A stretch of DNA of 64,000 bases from assembly GCA_012837525.1 (NCBI GenBank), contig DUQZ01000027.1:51156-115155 (forward strand), given 5' to 3'. This document shows positions 23,931 through 35,363 of this stretch, piece after piece. This DNA comes from Clostridiales bacterium. GTDB taxonomy: Bacteria; Bacillota; Clostridia; Christensenellales; Aristaeellaceae. Both the position numbers and the translations under genes were made by a program. The first letter of the stretch is position 1. Each line of letters opens with the position of its first letter. The notes below the pieces were generated by a model that was not told the origin of the DNA, did no database searches, and worked only from the letters and a program-made list of their open reading frames with translations.

Positions 23931-25356
23931 GACCGGCACCTCCTTTCCCGCGGGTGAATCTGTCACGGAGTTTGCTTAAGCTAAACTCCTTATCACCCAT
24001 GATGCCCTGCCTGTAAAACAGCACCACCGCCATGATGACGACAGAGAAGACCACCATTCGGAAACCCGAGCGCAAAAGCGGCACCTTGAAATTGCCAATC
24101 ACCGTGGCATTGTCCAGGAAGCGCAGCCACCACTCGCTGGCGGCCACAAACAGGAAGCTGGCCAGGATGGAGCCGGAGATGGAGCCCATGCCGCCGATGA
24201 CCACAATCAGCAAAATCTCATAGGTCATGGCGGCGGTAAAGGCCTTGGCCTGCACCGTAGTCTGGTACATGGCAAGCAGGGCACCGCCCACGCCCGCGAA
24301 AAAGCTGCTGATGACAAAGGACATCTGCTTGTGGTGGTACAGGTTGATGCCCATGGCTTCCGCCGCGATCTCGTCATCCCGGATGGCCTTGAAGGCCCTG
24401 CCATAAGTGGAGTGAATCATCAGCGCGATGAGCAGGATACACACACCCGCCACCGCGAAGGGGAAGAGCACGGTTTCAAACACCGGGAATTTGCGCAGCA
24501 GGTTGGAGCCATTGGTGATGGGCCCTAAACCATCATACTGGAAGACCGCGCGGATGATCTCCGCAAAGCCCAAGGTGGCAATGGCCAGGTAATCGCTTTT
24601 GAGCCGAAGTACCGGCAGCCCGATCAAGTAGGCAAAGAAGGCCGCGGCCAACCCGGCCAGGGCGATGGAAACTAATGTGGGCAGGGAGAACTGAATCAAG
24701 CCGCCCGCGTAGTACTGGTACACTTGGGCGCGGTTGCCGGTTTCAATGCTGAAAATCGCGTACACATAGGCACCGATGAGCATAAAGCCCGCCTGCCCCA
24801 GCGAGAACAGCCCGGTAAATCCGTTCAGCAGGTTCATGGCCACCGCGACCAGGGCGTAAATGGCGCCTTTTTTGAGCACCATCATCAGCATGGAGTTGGC
24901 GCCCACCGTATTTTCCAGGATATACACCCCGACAAACAGCACCGTGATGAGCAGCACATGGATGCCCAGCCTGCGCGCCTGCGCGATTTTGCAGTATGCG
25001 GACAGGATGAGTACAATGCCGGCAACCAGGAGCAGCAGCCCGCCCGCGATCATTGAGGGACCGTTTTGGTAGGCAAACAGTTCATACTGCACCTGGGTAT
25101 CGATGACCAGTTTGTCAGCAAACCCGTTTAAATAGCGCTCCAACCCCCGCAAGGTTTTTTCCTTGTTGTCCTCCATAAGCCCGTCCGTGACGCGCTTTTT
25201 GGCGCGCTGCATCTGGCTGTCCGTCTCCGCCAGGTTCTGCGGGTCCATGCGCTCCAGCAAGCCTGGCAGGCTGTCCTTGGCGGTATAGGAGGTGTAGATC
25301 ATAAACAGCGCGCAGACAACCAGCAAGGCGGCGATGATGGTTTTGAAAATCTTCAT
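23923..25356 (-). CDS. livM: Branched-chain amino acid ABC permease LivM with long N-terminal extension
   Basis: A 477-residue permease. The start is ATG 25356 behind GGGAGG. The last 320 or so residues are a normal LivM, with GQAGFMLIGAYVYAI, the conserved LRLKSDYLAIATLGF and GGMGSISGSILAS. The first 150 are extra: a membrane segment at residues 5-25, then a charged, helical extracytoplasmic stretch of about 80 residues, then two more hydrophobic segments before the standard core. Short LivM proteins run about 320-350 residues. The extension contains no domain I recognise and could dock the binding protein. It lies 10 nt after livH. Confidence 0.9.
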   Translation of the reverse strand: MKIFKTIIAALLVVCALFMIYTSYTAKDSLPGLLERMDPQNLAETDSQMQRAKKRVTDGLMEDNKEKTLRGLERYLNGFADKLVIDTQVQYELFAYQNGPSMIAGGLLLLVAGIVLILSAYCKIAQARRLGIHVLLITVLFVGVYILENTVGANSMLMMVLKKGAIYALVAVAMNLLNGFTGLFSLGQAGFMLIGAYVYAIFSIETGNRAQVYQYYAGGLIQFSLPTLVSIALAGLAAAFFAYLIGLPVLRLKSDYLAIATLGFAEIIRAVFQYDGLGPITNGSNLLRKFPVFETVLFPFAVAGVCILLIALMIHSTYGRAFKAIRDDEIAAEAMGINLYHHKQMSFVISSFFAGVGGALLAMYQTTVQAKAFTAAMTYEILLIVVIGGMGSISGSILASFLFVAASEWWLRFLDNATVIGNFKVPLLRSGFRMVVFSVVIMAVVLFYRQGIMGDKEFSLSKLRDRFTRGKGGAGRV

Positions 25357-25366
25357 ATCGTCCTCC

Positions 25367-26254
25367 CTATACCTTCTCGTAGACCGCTTCGCCAAACAGC
25401 CCCGTTGGCTTGAAGACCAACACGATGATGAGCAGGGCGAAGGTAAAGGCGTCAGAGAAGGTGGTCAGCCCCAGCGCCTTGATGATGTTCTCACATATGC
25501 CAATGATAAACGCGCCAATGACAGCGCCCGGGATGGAGCCGATACCGCCAAAGACGGCGGCCACGAAGGCCTTCAGCCCGGGCATGGCGCCCGCGGTAGG
25601 CGTGACCGCGGTGTAATTGCTGAAATACAGCATGGAGCCAATCGCGGCCAAAAAGGACCCAATGATGAAGGTGACGGAGATGACGTTGTTGATCTTGATG
25701 CCCATCAGGCGAGAGGTCTCAAAATCCCGGCTCACCGCGCGCATCGCAAGACCAATTTTGGTGCGGTGGATGAGCAGCGACAGCATCATCACCAAAACCA
25801 GGGTCAGCACCGGGGTTATCAGCGTGACAATCTTGGTGGTGGCGCCAAAGATGCGCACGGTGTTGGAGATAAAGGGGATAGTGGGGTACTGCTGCGCCAG
25901 GCCGCCTGTGACATACCACATCAGGTTTTGCAGCAAATAGCTCACCCCGATGGCGGAGATCATGATGGACATGCGCGGCGCCTGCCGCAGCGGCTTGTAA
26001 GCGACGCGCTCCACCCCAAAGCCCAGCAGGACGGTCAGGATAATCGTCATGGGCAGGGAGATGTACAGCGGCATGGTCGCGTTCATGTACACCATCAAAT
26101 AGGCGGCCACGGTAAAGATATCGCCGTGCGCGAAGTTGATCAGGCGCAGGATGCCATACACCATGGTGTAGCCGATGGCGATAAGCGCGTACTGCCCGCC
26201 AACGGAGATGCCGGCCAGCAAATAGGGAAGATTGGCGCTGATAAAATTGTTCAT
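25367..26254 (-). CDS. livH: Branched-chain amino acid ABC permease LivH
   Basis: A 295-residue permease of the LivH group with about eight hydrophobic segments. Family phrases are clear: GGQYALIAIGYTMVYGILRLINFAHGD near the N-terminus is the LivH opening (in part), followed by RAVSRDFETSRLMGI and GGIGSIPGAVIGAF near the C-terminus. It forms the channel with LivM. It follows livK after a strong hairpin and precedes livM by 10 nt. Confidence 0.94.
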   Translation of the reverse strand: MNNFISANLPYLLAGISVGGQYALIAIGYTMVYGILRLINFAHGDIFTVAAYLMVYMNATMPLYISLPMTIILTVLLGFGVERVAYKPLRQAPRMSIMISAIGVSYLLQNLMWYVTGGLAQQYPTIPFISNTVRIFGATTKIVTLITPVLTLVLVMMLSLLIHRTKIGLAMRAVSRDFETSRLMGIKINNVISVTFIIGSFLAAIGSMLYFSNYTAVTPTAGAMPGLKAFVAAVFGGIGSIPGAVIGAFIIGICENIIKALGLTTFSDAFTFALLIIVLVFKPTGLFGEAVYEKV

Positions 26255-26273
26255 TGTGGTCCTCTTTTAAAGA

Positions 26274-26296
26274 GGGGGCCGAGTGGTTCGGCCCCC
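26274..26296 (-). terminator. Intercistronic hairpin between livK and livH
   Basis: A 9-bp perfect stem (GGGGGCCGA / TCGGCCCCC) with a 5-nt loop is followed on minus by TCTTTAAAAG. It probably lets most transcripts stop after livK, so binding protein exceeds permease. Confidence 0.7.
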
Positions 26297-26332
26297 AGTT
26301 CCGCTTATGTCGGAAGAGATATCAAATTGGGT

Positions 26333-27508
26333 TTAGTCGCTGACAGTCTGAACCTTCAGGAACTGCCAGGCGCTCAGCTCGTTGTCGCTGCGGATGATGA
26401 AGGCCTGGTCGCGCACGGCGTCGCCGTTCTCACCAAAGACGATGGAGCCGGTCACCCCGTCAAAGGTGACATCCGCCATGACCTCGGCAATGTCGTCGCG
26501 CTCCGCGGAATCGGCCAGCTTCAGGGCCTCCAGCGCCACCATGTAGCCGTCATAGCCCAGAGCGGACACAGCGGCCACGATGTCATTGCCGCCGTTGTTG
26601 GCCAGTTTGTCGGGGTTCTCATTCAGCCAGGCTTTAAAGCCGGTGACAAACTCGGCCGCCTTGGAGGAGGAGTCGCCTTCATCAAAGAAGGTGGAAACGG
26701 AGACGGATACATCCGTGCCCTTGGCCGCGTTCAAAATAACAGAGGAATCCCAGGTGTCGCCCGCCAGGATGGGGATCTTAATCCCGTTGGCGGCGGCCTG
26801 TGTAATGATCTGCGCGGCAAACTCCGTGGATGTGGGGGAGAAGATGACCTCCGCGCCCGCGTTGACGGCATTGGTCAAATAGGCGGTAAAATCGCTGGTA
26901 CCGGTGGGGAAGGTCTCGCCGGTCACTTCGCCGCCCTTGCCCTTGAAGGCCTGGGTGAAGTAGTGGGCCAGGCCGACGTCATAGTCATTGCCCAGCTCCG
27001 CCAGCGTGTAGGCTTTTTTGGCGTCAAACTCATCCGTCGCGAAGTTGGCCAGCACGGTGCCCTGGAAGGGATCCAGGTAACAGATGCGGTAGTAGAGCGG
27101 GTTGCCCAGGGTGACCTGCGGGTTGGTGCAGGAGATGCCGATGGCAACCACACCGGCCGCGTCAAAGATATCGGCCGCGGCGATGGACACGCTGGAGCCG
27201 TAGGAGCCCAGCACGATGGACGCGCCTTCTGATACCAGGGTCTGCGCGGCGGAGGGCGCCTTGTCCGGGACGGACTGGTTGTCCACCTCCACCAGTTTGA
27301 TCAGGTATTCACCATCAGACAGGGTAACCGTCGGTTTTAGGTAGTTGGCGTAGTAGATGCCCAGGGTTTCCTGCTTGCCGCCGGCGCCGTTGGGGCCGGA
27401 GGCAGGCTCGTAAATACCGATGACAATCTCACCGGCATAGTCATCAGCCAGGGCCAGGACGGGGAGGAACAGGGTGAGTGTGAGGAGCAGAGCAAGCCAT
27501 TTCTTCAT
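26333..27508 (-). CDS. livK: Branched-chain amino acid ABC substrate-binding protein LivK
   Basis: A 391-residue secreted type I periplasmic-binding-fold protein. The signal peptide covers about residues 1-21 (ending ALA-D). As in the sugar ABC operon, it lacks a lipobox cysteine, so its tether is unclear. The LivJ/K-type fold starts with EIVIGIYEPASGPNGAGG, followed by the ligand region GASIVLGSYGSS and ACTNPQVT-like SCTNPQVT. Ligand type within the family (branched-chain amino acids, amides, urea) cannot be fixed. It heads livKHMGF under its own promoter. Confidence 0.9.
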   Translation of the reverse strand: MKKWLALLLTLTLFLPVLALADDYAGEIVIGIYEPASGPNGAGGKQETLGIYYANYLKPTVTLSDGEYLIKLVEVDNQSVPDKAPSAAQTLVSEGASIVLGSYGSSVSIAAADIFDAAGVVAIGISCTNPQVTLGNPLYYRICYLDPFQGTVLANFATDEFDAKKAYTLAELGNDYDVGLAHYFTQAFKGKGGEVTGETFPTGTSDFTAYLTNAVNAGAEVIFSPTSTEFAAQIITQAAANGIKIPILAGDTWDSSVILNAAKGTDVSVSVSTFFDEGDSSSKAAEFVTGFKAWLNENPDKLANNGGNDIVAAVSALGYDGYMVALEALKLADSAERDDIAEVMADVTFDGVTGSIVFGENGDAVRDQAFIIRSDNELSAWQFLKVQTVSD

Positions 27509-27569
27509 CGAAAAACCCTCCTGTTTTTATTTGGTACATCGTACTGCAACCATTTTTCTTTGTATACAG

Positions 27570-27598
27570 ATTTTAACGATTCGTGTATGAAAATGCAA
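27570..27598 (-). promoter_or_regulatory. Promoter of the liv operon
   Basis: On minus, -35 TTGCAT (complement of 27593-27598) and -10 TAAAAT (complement of 27570-27575) are 17 bp apart. The start is near 27563, giving a 55-nt leader before livK. No conserved T-box or leader peptide was seen. Confidence 0.65.
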
Positions 27599-27660
27599 GC
27601 GAAATGCAAAACAAATCAGCGAAAAACAACGAAATATTTATTTTTGGGGTCATCTTGGGC

Positions 27661-29253
27661 TTACAGTGACGCCACCAGTGCTTCCGCGGTGCGCAGGCCG
27701 TCCACCGCGGCGGACATGATGCCGCCCGCCTGTCCCGCGCCTTCACCGGCCGGGAACACGCCTTGAATATTGCTCATATGCCGCTCGTCCCGGATGGCCT
27801 GTACCGGGCAGGAGGAGCGGGTCTCCACCCCGGTCAAAACCGCGTCATAAGCCGCGAAGCCCCGCAGCTTCTTGTCAAAAGCCAGCAAGGCTTCCTTGAT
27901 GCCTTCTGCCGCGAAATGTGGCAAGCAGTCCTTCAGCATGGCCGGATGGACGCCCGGTTTGTAGCTGGGCTGCACCTTCCCAAAGCCGGTTGACAGTTGA
28001 TCCTGCAGGAAATCACCCACCAGCTGGTAAGGCGCGCGGTAATCACCGCTGCCCAGCTGATAAGCCAGCTGCTCATACTGTCGCTGCCAGGCAAAGCCGC
28101 TTAAGGGATTCTGGTCCCGCAAATAATCCGCCGGCCGCACTTCCACCAGGATGGCGGCATTGGCGTTGGTGCCGTCCCGGCGGTAGTTGCTCATCCCGTT
28201 CACGCATACGCCGCCGTTTTCGCTGGCGGCTGGCATGACCCGTCCGCCCGGACACATACAAAAGGTGTAGGCGCCCCGGCCGGAGGTGAGGCGGTGGGCG
28301 AGGTGATACTCCGCGACCGGCAGCAGGGCATGGTCAAAGGCTGTGCCATACTGCGCGGTGTTGATGAAGGCCTGCGCGTGCTCCACCCGCACGCCGATGG
28401 AAAAGGGCTTGGGGATGATACGCATGCCTTGTTGATACAACACCGTTTGCGTATCCCGGGCGGAGTGGCCAATGGCGAGGATGACGGCGTCGCAGTCCAA
28501 CTCATGCGTCTGTTGATCTGTTTGATACCTGATGCCGCGCAGGCGGGACTGGTCGATCTGCATACCCAAAAAGCGCGCGCCAAAATGAACGCTGCCGCCA
28601 AGGGCTTCTATCTGCTGCCTCATGGCGGAAACAACCCGGGGCAGTTTGTCCGTGCCGATATGCGGCCGCTGCAGGTAGAGGATTTCCTCCGGCGCGCCGT
28701 GCTCCACAAAGATGCGCAGGACGTCCCGGATGTAGGGGTCCTTGGTGCCGGTGGTCAGTTTGCCGTCAGAAAAGGCGCCGGCGCCGCCCTCCCCAAACTG
28801 CAGGTTGCTTTCCGGGTCCAGGATGCCTGCGCCAGCCAGCTGGTTGACGCTGCGGCCGCGCGCCTGTACCGGCAGCCCGCGCTCCAGCACAACGGGCTCA
28901 AGGCCGGCTTTGGCCAAATAGTAGGCCGCGAACAAACCGCAGGGGCCCAGGCCAATGACTGCGACCCTGGCTTTCTTTTTCGCGCAGGGGATCGTGATGG
29001 GCGTTTGCTTGGGCGCTTTTTGAATGTGCAGCGCAGGGAAGCGCTTAATCAGCTGCTCCTCACTCACTGTTACAGCCAGGTCCAGGGTATAACTGACGCG
29101 GATGCGCGCCTTGTTGCGGGCATCCACGCTTTTTTTCACAACGCGATAGGAGGACACCTGCTCCCTTTTCAGGCGCAGGCGTTTGAGGGCCAGCAGCAGC
29201 GCGTGCTGCTCATCCTGCCCCGGCGCCACCGTCAGGTTGCCTATCCTGATCAT
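27661..29253 (-). CDS. FAD-dependent dehydrogenase of the COG2509 family
   Basis: A 530-residue flavoprotein. Start ATG 29253 follows AAGGAG. Residues 1-90 form a small ferredoxin-like N-terminal domain typical of COG2509. The Rossmann FAD motif GLGPCG is at 101-106, followed by the acidic end of the second strand (VVLERG). A second dinucleotide region with AVILAIGHSARDT lies near 265, and a C-terminal phrase FPAGEGAGQAGGIMSAAVDG binds FAD. The conserved stretch GGAGAFSDGKLTTGTKD is a family marker. Members are annotated only as uncharacterised dehydrogenases. It is a single gene, divergent from a CapA-like gene. Confidence 0.88.
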   Translation of the reverse strand: MIRIGNLTVAPGQDEQHALLLALKRLRLKREQVSSYRVVKKSVDARNKARIRVSYTLDLAVTVSEEQLIKRFPALHIQKAPKQTPITIPCAKKKARVAVIGLGPCGLFAAYYLAKAGLEPVVLERGLPVQARGRSVNQLAGAGILDPESNLQFGEGGAGAFSDGKLTTGTKDPYIRDVLRIFVEHGAPEEILYLQRPHIGTDKLPRVVSAMRQQIEALGGSVHFGARFLGMQIDQSRLRGIRYQTDQQTHELDCDAVILAIGHSARDTQTVLYQQGMRIIPKPFSIGVRVEHAQAFINTAQYGTAFDHALLPVAEYHLAHRLTSGRGAYTFCMCPGGRVMPAASENGGVCVNGMSNYRRDGTNANAAILVEVRPADYLRDQNPLSGFAWQRQYEQLAYQLGSGDYRAPYQLVGDFLQDQLSTGFGKVQPSYKPGVHPAMLKDCLPHFAAEGIKEALLAFDKKLRGFAAYDAVLTGVETRSSCPVQAIRDERHMSNIQGVFPAGEGAGQAGGIMSAAVDGLRTAEALVASL

Positions 29254-29323
29254 GCTGGTTCTCCTTCCCGTCAAACTGTTTGCATGATAGCGCATTTTGC
29301 GCCTTTATGCACACCTTGTTTTC

Positions 29324-29352
29324 TTGACAGACACCAGTGCGGTTGATAGGAT
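29324..29352 (+). promoter_or_regulatory. Promoter abutting the CapA-like gene (leaderless geometry)
   Basis: A consensus -35 TTGACA at 29324-29329 and -10 TAGGAT at 29347-29352 are 17 bp apart. The -10 ends one base before an ATG (29353); the expected start site coincides with a second in-frame ATG at 29359. No ribosome site can fit. Confidence 0.7.
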
Positions 29353-29358
29353 ATGCCC

Positions 29359-30477
29359 ATGCGTTCAAGCTTTGATTTTGTCAAGTTATTCAGTGCGTTT
29401 TTAGCACTTATCCTGCTGTGTTCCATCCCCGCGGTTTCGCTTGCGAAAGAGGGCAGCAGCATTGTGTTAACCTTTACCGGTGACTGCACCCTGGGCAATG
29501 AAGAGCGGCTCAATTACCAGCCCTATTCCTTTGTGGGTGTTGTGAAAGAGCAGGGGTTTGACTACCCCTTCGCCAAAGTGAAAGAGCTGTTTGAAAGCGA
29601 TGATTTGACCATCATCAACCTTGAGAATGTGTTTTGCGACACCTGCAACGGAAAAGCCTCCAAAACCTACAATTTTAAAAGCCCTACATCGTTTGCGGAG
29701 ATTCTGCCCAAGGGCAGTGTGGAGTTGGCTTTTATCGGCAACAACCACATCCTGGATTACGGCAGCCAGGGCCTAAACAGCACGCTGAAGGCGCTGAAGG
29801 ATCAGGGTGTTCCCTGGTTTGGCAGCGTGTATGACAACCCTTTTCATTACATTTATGAGAAGGACGGCGTCAAAATCGGTTTTTTTGGGACCCTGCCTAC
29901 CTACTTCATGTTGCACCGAGATGAAGCGGCGGCTACCATGGCTACCTTAAAGGAGGCCGGCTGTGAGGTCATCATCGGGGTGATGCACGCGGGCACAGAG
30001 TATTCCGGGATGCGTGACCGGATGCAGGTCCGCATGGCCAACTGGATGGTCAAAAACGGCGCGGATCTGGTCATTGGGCACCATCCGCATATCCCCCAGG
30101 GCATGGACATCCTGGGTCATGCCAGCGTCCTGTATTCCCTGGGCAACTTCTCCTTTGGCGGCAACCACAAAATGACGGTGTCCAGACGGGGGAACATGCG
30201 GGCGGACAAGGCGCTCATCGCGCGCGTGGAATTAAAATTTGACGCGGATAAAAAATACCTGGGCCACCAGGTCAATTTGATTCCCGTCTCGCCCTCCGGC
30301 GAATATGACACCAACAACTACCAACCGGTGCTGCTTACGGGTGAGGACGCGGAAAAAACCATGCAGATGGTGCAGCGCGATACGCCCTTTGAATTAAAGC
30401 CCTATGTGGAAGGCGTAGGCGCCTTGCAGGATTTTGTCAAAAACACACGGGATGACATTGCGGATATGACCGAGTAA
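29359..30477 (+). CDS. CapA-family (poly-gamma-glutamate capsule type) secreted metallophosphatase-fold protein
   Basis: A secreted protein of about 372 residues. Residues 1-25 are a signal peptide. The mature protein begins with the family motif LTFTGDCTLGNEE, followed by NLENVFCD near residue 90, FIGNNHILDYG near 130, GVMHAGTEYSG near 210 and GHHPHIPQGMD near 235. These are the metal-binding blocks of the PGA_cap/CapA calcineurin-like fold. No capB or capC genes are near, so capsule synthesis is not implied; many Firmicutes encode free-standing CapA-like proteins of unknown substrate. I take ATG 29359 as start because the promoter -10 ends at 29352, with ATG 29353 as the alternative. Either gives a message with essentially no leader. 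Confidence 0.85.
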   Translation: MRSSFDFVKLFSAFLALILLCSIPAVSLAKEGSSIVLTFTGDCTLGNEERLNYQPYSFVGVVKEQGFDYPFAKVKELFESDDLTIINLENVFCDTCNGKASKTYNFKSPTSFAEILPKGSVELAFIGNNHILDYGSQGLNSTLKALKDQGVPWFGSVYDNPFHYIYEKDGVKIGFFGTLPTYFMLHRDEAAATMATLKEAGCEVIIGVMHAGTEYSGMRDRMQVRMANWMVKNGADLVIGHHPHIPQGMDILGHASVLYSLGNFSFGGNHKMTVSRRGNMRADKALIARVELKFDADKKYLGHQVNLIPVSPSGEYDTNNYQPVLLTGEDAEKTMQMVQRDTPFELKPYVEGVGALQDFVKNTRDDIADMTE

Positions 30478-30507
30478 TCGCCGAAACAGACAAATACAAC
30501 CAACAAG

Positions 30508-30528
30508 AAAGCGTCGTGTCGCTTTTTT
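30508..30528 (+). terminator. Terminator after the CapA-like gene
   Basis: AAAGCG pairs with CGCTTT around a 6-nt loop and is followed by a run of seven T. The stem is short but the T-tract is strong. Confidence 0.75.
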
Positions 30529-30674
30529 TGTTTTCAGGGGGTATTTCAGACGGGTTCTCATACCAAAAAACACAAGAGGATTGAGCGCGATAAAAACATA
30601 AGAATATCAAGATAAAAGACGCTGTATTTTCTCGAATTTCATGCCGTGTTTTCCTTTCTTTTTTGACCGTTTTA

Positions 30675-30683
30675 TGCTATAAT
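30675..30683 (+). promoter_or_regulatory. Extended -10 promoter of gyrB
   Basis: TGCTATAAT is a perfect extended -10 element (TGnTATAAT). The -35 region at the right distance is poor (TTTCTT); a TTGACC at 30663-30668 is only 9 bp away, too close. The extended -10 probably compensates. The start would lie near 30690. Confidence 0.7.
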
Positions 30684-30695
30684 GAAACGGTGTTG

Positions 30696-32721
<2,026 letters not shown>

Positions 32722-32747
32722 GACACAGCGCAGGGGAGTGTGACATT

Positions 32748-35264
32748 ATGAGTGAAATTAAAGATACCTTAATCCCAACAGAATTGGAGAGCGAGGTTAA
32801 AAAATCCTTTATCGCCTATTCCATGGCGGTCATTGTCAACCGCGCGCTGCCCGATGTGCGCGACGGCTTAAAGCCTGTGCACCGCCGCATCCTGTACGCC
32901 ATGAACGAGCTGGGCATGACCAACGACAAGCCCTACCGCAAAAGCGCGCGCATCGTGGGTGACGTATTGGGCAAATACCACCCCCACGGCGAGTCCTCCG
33001 TCTATGACGCGATGGTGCGCCTGGCACAGGATTTCTCCACCCGTTACCTGCTGGTGGACGGGCAGGGCAACTTCGGTTCGGTGGACGGTGACCAGGCGGC
33101 CGCGATGCGTTACACCGAAGCCAAAATGAGCAAGATCGCCGGCCACCTGTTGGGGGAGATCGACAAGGACACGGTGGATTTCACCCCCAACTTTGACGAG
33201 TCCCTAATGCAGCCAACCGTGCTGCCCAGCCGCTTTCCCAACCTGCTGGTCAATGGCTCCTCCGGCATTGCGGTGGGCATGGCCACCAACGTCCCGCCGC
33301 ACAACCTGGGCGAGGTCATCGACGGCACCATCGCCATGATTGACAACCCGGATTTGACGCTGGACGAGTTGATGGAGCACATCAAGGGGCCGGATTTCCC
33401 CACCGGCGGCATCATCCTGGGCCGCTCCGGCATTCGCGAAGCCTACTACACCGGCCGCGGCCGCATCATCGTGCGCGCCAAGACGGATATCGAGGTGCTG
33501 CCCACCGGCCGCAGCCGCATCATCATTACCGAGATCCCCTACATGGTCAACAAGGCCCGCATGATCGGCAAGATCGCGGAATTGGTGCACGAGAAGCGCC
33601 TGGACGGCATCAGCGACATCCGGGACGAGTCCGACCGCGACGGCATGCGCATCGTGATTGAGCTCAAGCGCGACGCGCAATCCAGCGTGGTGCTCAACTA
33701 CCTGTTCAAGCACACCCAGCTGCAGGAAACCTTTGGCGCCATCATGCTGGCCCTGGTGGACGGGCAGCCCAAACTGCTCAACCTCAAGGAGATGATTGCC
33801 CAGTACATCCTCCACCAGGAGGATGTGGTCACCCGGCGCACCCAGTATGACCTGGAAAAATCCCAGGCCCGCGCCCACATCTTGGAAGGCCTCCTAAAGG
33901 CGCTTGATAACATTGACGCTATCGTGCACTTGATCCGCGCCTCCCGCGATACAGCCGAGGCCAAGCAGGGCTTGATGGATCAGTTCGCGTTCAGCGAGCG
34001 CCAGGCCCAGGCCATTTTAGACATGCGCCTGGCCCGGCTCACCAACCTGGAAGCGGACAAGCTGATGGCGGAATATGACGAGTTGCAAAAGACCATCGCC
34101 TATTTGCAGTCCATCCTGGCCGATCGTTCTCTCTTGCTGTCTGTCATCAAAGAGGAGCTGACGGTGATTCGTGACCGCTACGCGGACGCACGGCGCAGTG
34201 AGATTTCCTTGATTGACGGCGAGATCGACATCGAGGAGCTCATTCCCAAGGATGACATGGTGGTCACCCTGTCCCATTACGGCTATGTGAAGCGCCTGTC
34301 CCTGTCCACCTACCGCGCCCAGGCGCGCGGTGGCAAGGGGGTCAGCGCGCAGGCCCTGAGGGAGGAGGACTATACCGAGCAGCTGTACGCCGTCCACTCC
34401 CATGATGACCTGCTGTTCTTCACCGACCAGGGCCGGGTCTACAACGTCAAATGTTACGAAATCCCGGAAGCCAGCCGTGTCGCGCGCGGCACAGCCATCG
34501 TGAACGTGCTGCCGCTCTTCCCGGATGAGAAGGTGACCAACATGATCCCCGTGCCCAAGGAGGACCGGGACAGCCAGTACCTCATCATGGCCACCCGCCA
34601 TGGCCTGATCAAAAAAACGGCGCTCTCCGCCTTCCGCAACATCAGGCGCTCCGGCCTCATCGCGGTCAACCTGCAGGAGGGCGATGCCCTCATCGGGGCG
34701 GAGCTGATCGAGGGCGGTGACGTGATGCTGGGCTCCCGTCAGGGGCAGGCCATCCGCTTTTCCGATGACCGCATCCGCGCCACCAGCCGCACCAGCATGG
34801 GCGTGCGCAGCATGCGCTTGGACGATGGGGATGAGATCATCTCCCTGGCTTCCATAGAAGAAGGCGCGCAGGTGCTGGTGGTTACCGAAAACGGCTACGG
34901 CAAACGCAGCGAGGCGGAGGAATACCGCGTCACCAACCGCGGCGGCAAGGGTGTAAAGGCCATGAACATCACGCAAAAAACAGGTCTGTTGGCAGCGCTC
35001 CTCATGGTGCGCCCGGATGAGGACATCATGATTATCACCGATGACGGCACCATCATCCGCACACCGGCGGAGGACATCCGCGAGACCGGGCGCAACGCCC
35101 AGGGTGTGCGCTTGATGCGCGTAGCCGAGGGCAGCAAGATTGTGGACGTCGCCCGCGCCGAGCGCGAGATCGAGGAGGACGAGGACACCGTCACAGAGCT
35201 GCCTGATAACGGCAACAACGAGGCCGCTAACGACAACACGGAGGACGCTGAGCGCGGCATCTAA
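32748..35264 (+). CDS. gyrA: DNA gyrase subunit A
   Basis: An 838-residue gyrase cleavage subunit. The active-site Tyr lies in [11 protein letters not shown] near residue 123. The quinolone-resistance region reads [13 protein letters not shown], keeping the Ser and Asp that in E. coli are Ser83 and Asp87, so no target-site resistance change is seen. The C-terminal wrapping domain has a GyrA-box-like QARGGKG near residue 525 and a later NRGGKG repeat. The acidic tail (about 30 residues of Glu/Asp/Asn) is typical of gyrase A. A terminator follows at 35283. Confidence 0.97.
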   Translation: MSEIKDTLIPTELESEVKKSFIAYSMAVIVNRALPDVRDGLKPVHRRILYAMNELGMTNDKPYRKSARIVGDVLGKYHPHGESSVYDAMVRLAQDFSTRYLLVDGQGNFGSVDGDQAAAMRYTEAKMSKIAGHLLGEIDKDTVDFTPNFDESLMQPTVLPSRFPNLLVNGSSGIAVGMATNVPPHNLGEVIDGTIAMIDNPDLTLDELMEHIKGPDFPTGGIILGRSGIREAYYTGRGRIIVRAKTDIEVLPTGRSRIIITEIPYMVNKARMIGKIAELVHEKRLDGISDIRDESDRDGMRIVIELKRDAQSSVVLNYLFKHTQLQETFGAIMLALVDGQPKLLNLKEMIAQYILHQEDVVTRRTQYDLEKSQARAHILEGLLKALDNIDAIVHLIRASRDTAEAKQGLMDQFAFSERQAQAILDMRLARLTNLEADKLMAEYDELQKTIAYLQSILADRSLLLSVIKEELTVIRDRYADARRSEISLIDGEIDIEELIPKDDMVVTLSHYGYVKRLSLSTYRAQARGGKGVSAQALREEDYTEQLYAVHSHDDLLFFTDQGRVYNVKCYEIPEASRVARGTAIVNVLPLFPDEKVTNMIPVPKEDRDSQYLIMATRHGLIKKTALSAFRNIRRSGLIAVNLQEGDALIGAELIEGGDVMLGSRQGQAIRFSDDRIRATSRTSMGVRSMRLDDGDEIISLASIEEGAQVLVVTENGYGKRSEAEEYRVTNRGGKGVKAMNITQKTGLLAALLMVRPDEDIMIITDDGTIIRTPAEDIRETGRNAQGVRLMRVAEGSKIVDVARAEREIEEDEDTVTELPDNGNNEAANDNTEDAERGI

Positions 35265-35282
35265 GAACAAGAAATATTAAAA

Positions 35283-35316
35283 GGGAAGCGGAAAGCCAGT
35301 TTCGCTTCCTTTTTTC
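35283..35316 (+). terminator. Terminator after gyrA
   Basis: GGAAGCG pairs with CGCTTCC, extended by GAA/TTT, around a 6-nt loop and followed by TTTTTTC. Confidence 0.85.
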
Positions 35317-35327
35317 TGTCAAAACAG

Positions 35328-35355
35328 TTGTTATTCCTTGCTAAGTCGCTATAAT
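35328..35355 (+). promoter_or_regulatory. Promoter abutting the YabM-like gene (near-leaderless geometry)
   Basis: A -35 TTGTTA at 35328-35333 and a perfect -10 TATAAT at 35350-35355 are 16 bp apart. The expected start (about 35362) is 2 nt from ATG 35364 and 8 nt from ATG 35370. There is no ribosome site. Confidence 0.7.
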
Positions 35356-35363
35356 AACGGCAT

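Noticed and set aside
25334..27232. Open frame of 632 codons on plus, antisense to livH and livK
   Set aside because: The opposite strand encodes two clear transporter proteins with ribosome sites; the antisense frame is a by-product of GC-rich codon use and has no ribosome site or family resemblance.
29359..30477. Capsule (poly-gamma-glutamate) synthesis locus
   Set aside because: Only a CapA-like protein is present; no capB, capC or capD neighbours.
32748..35264. Quinolone-resistance change in gyrA
   Set aside because: The Ser and Asp at the resistance positions are the susceptible residues.
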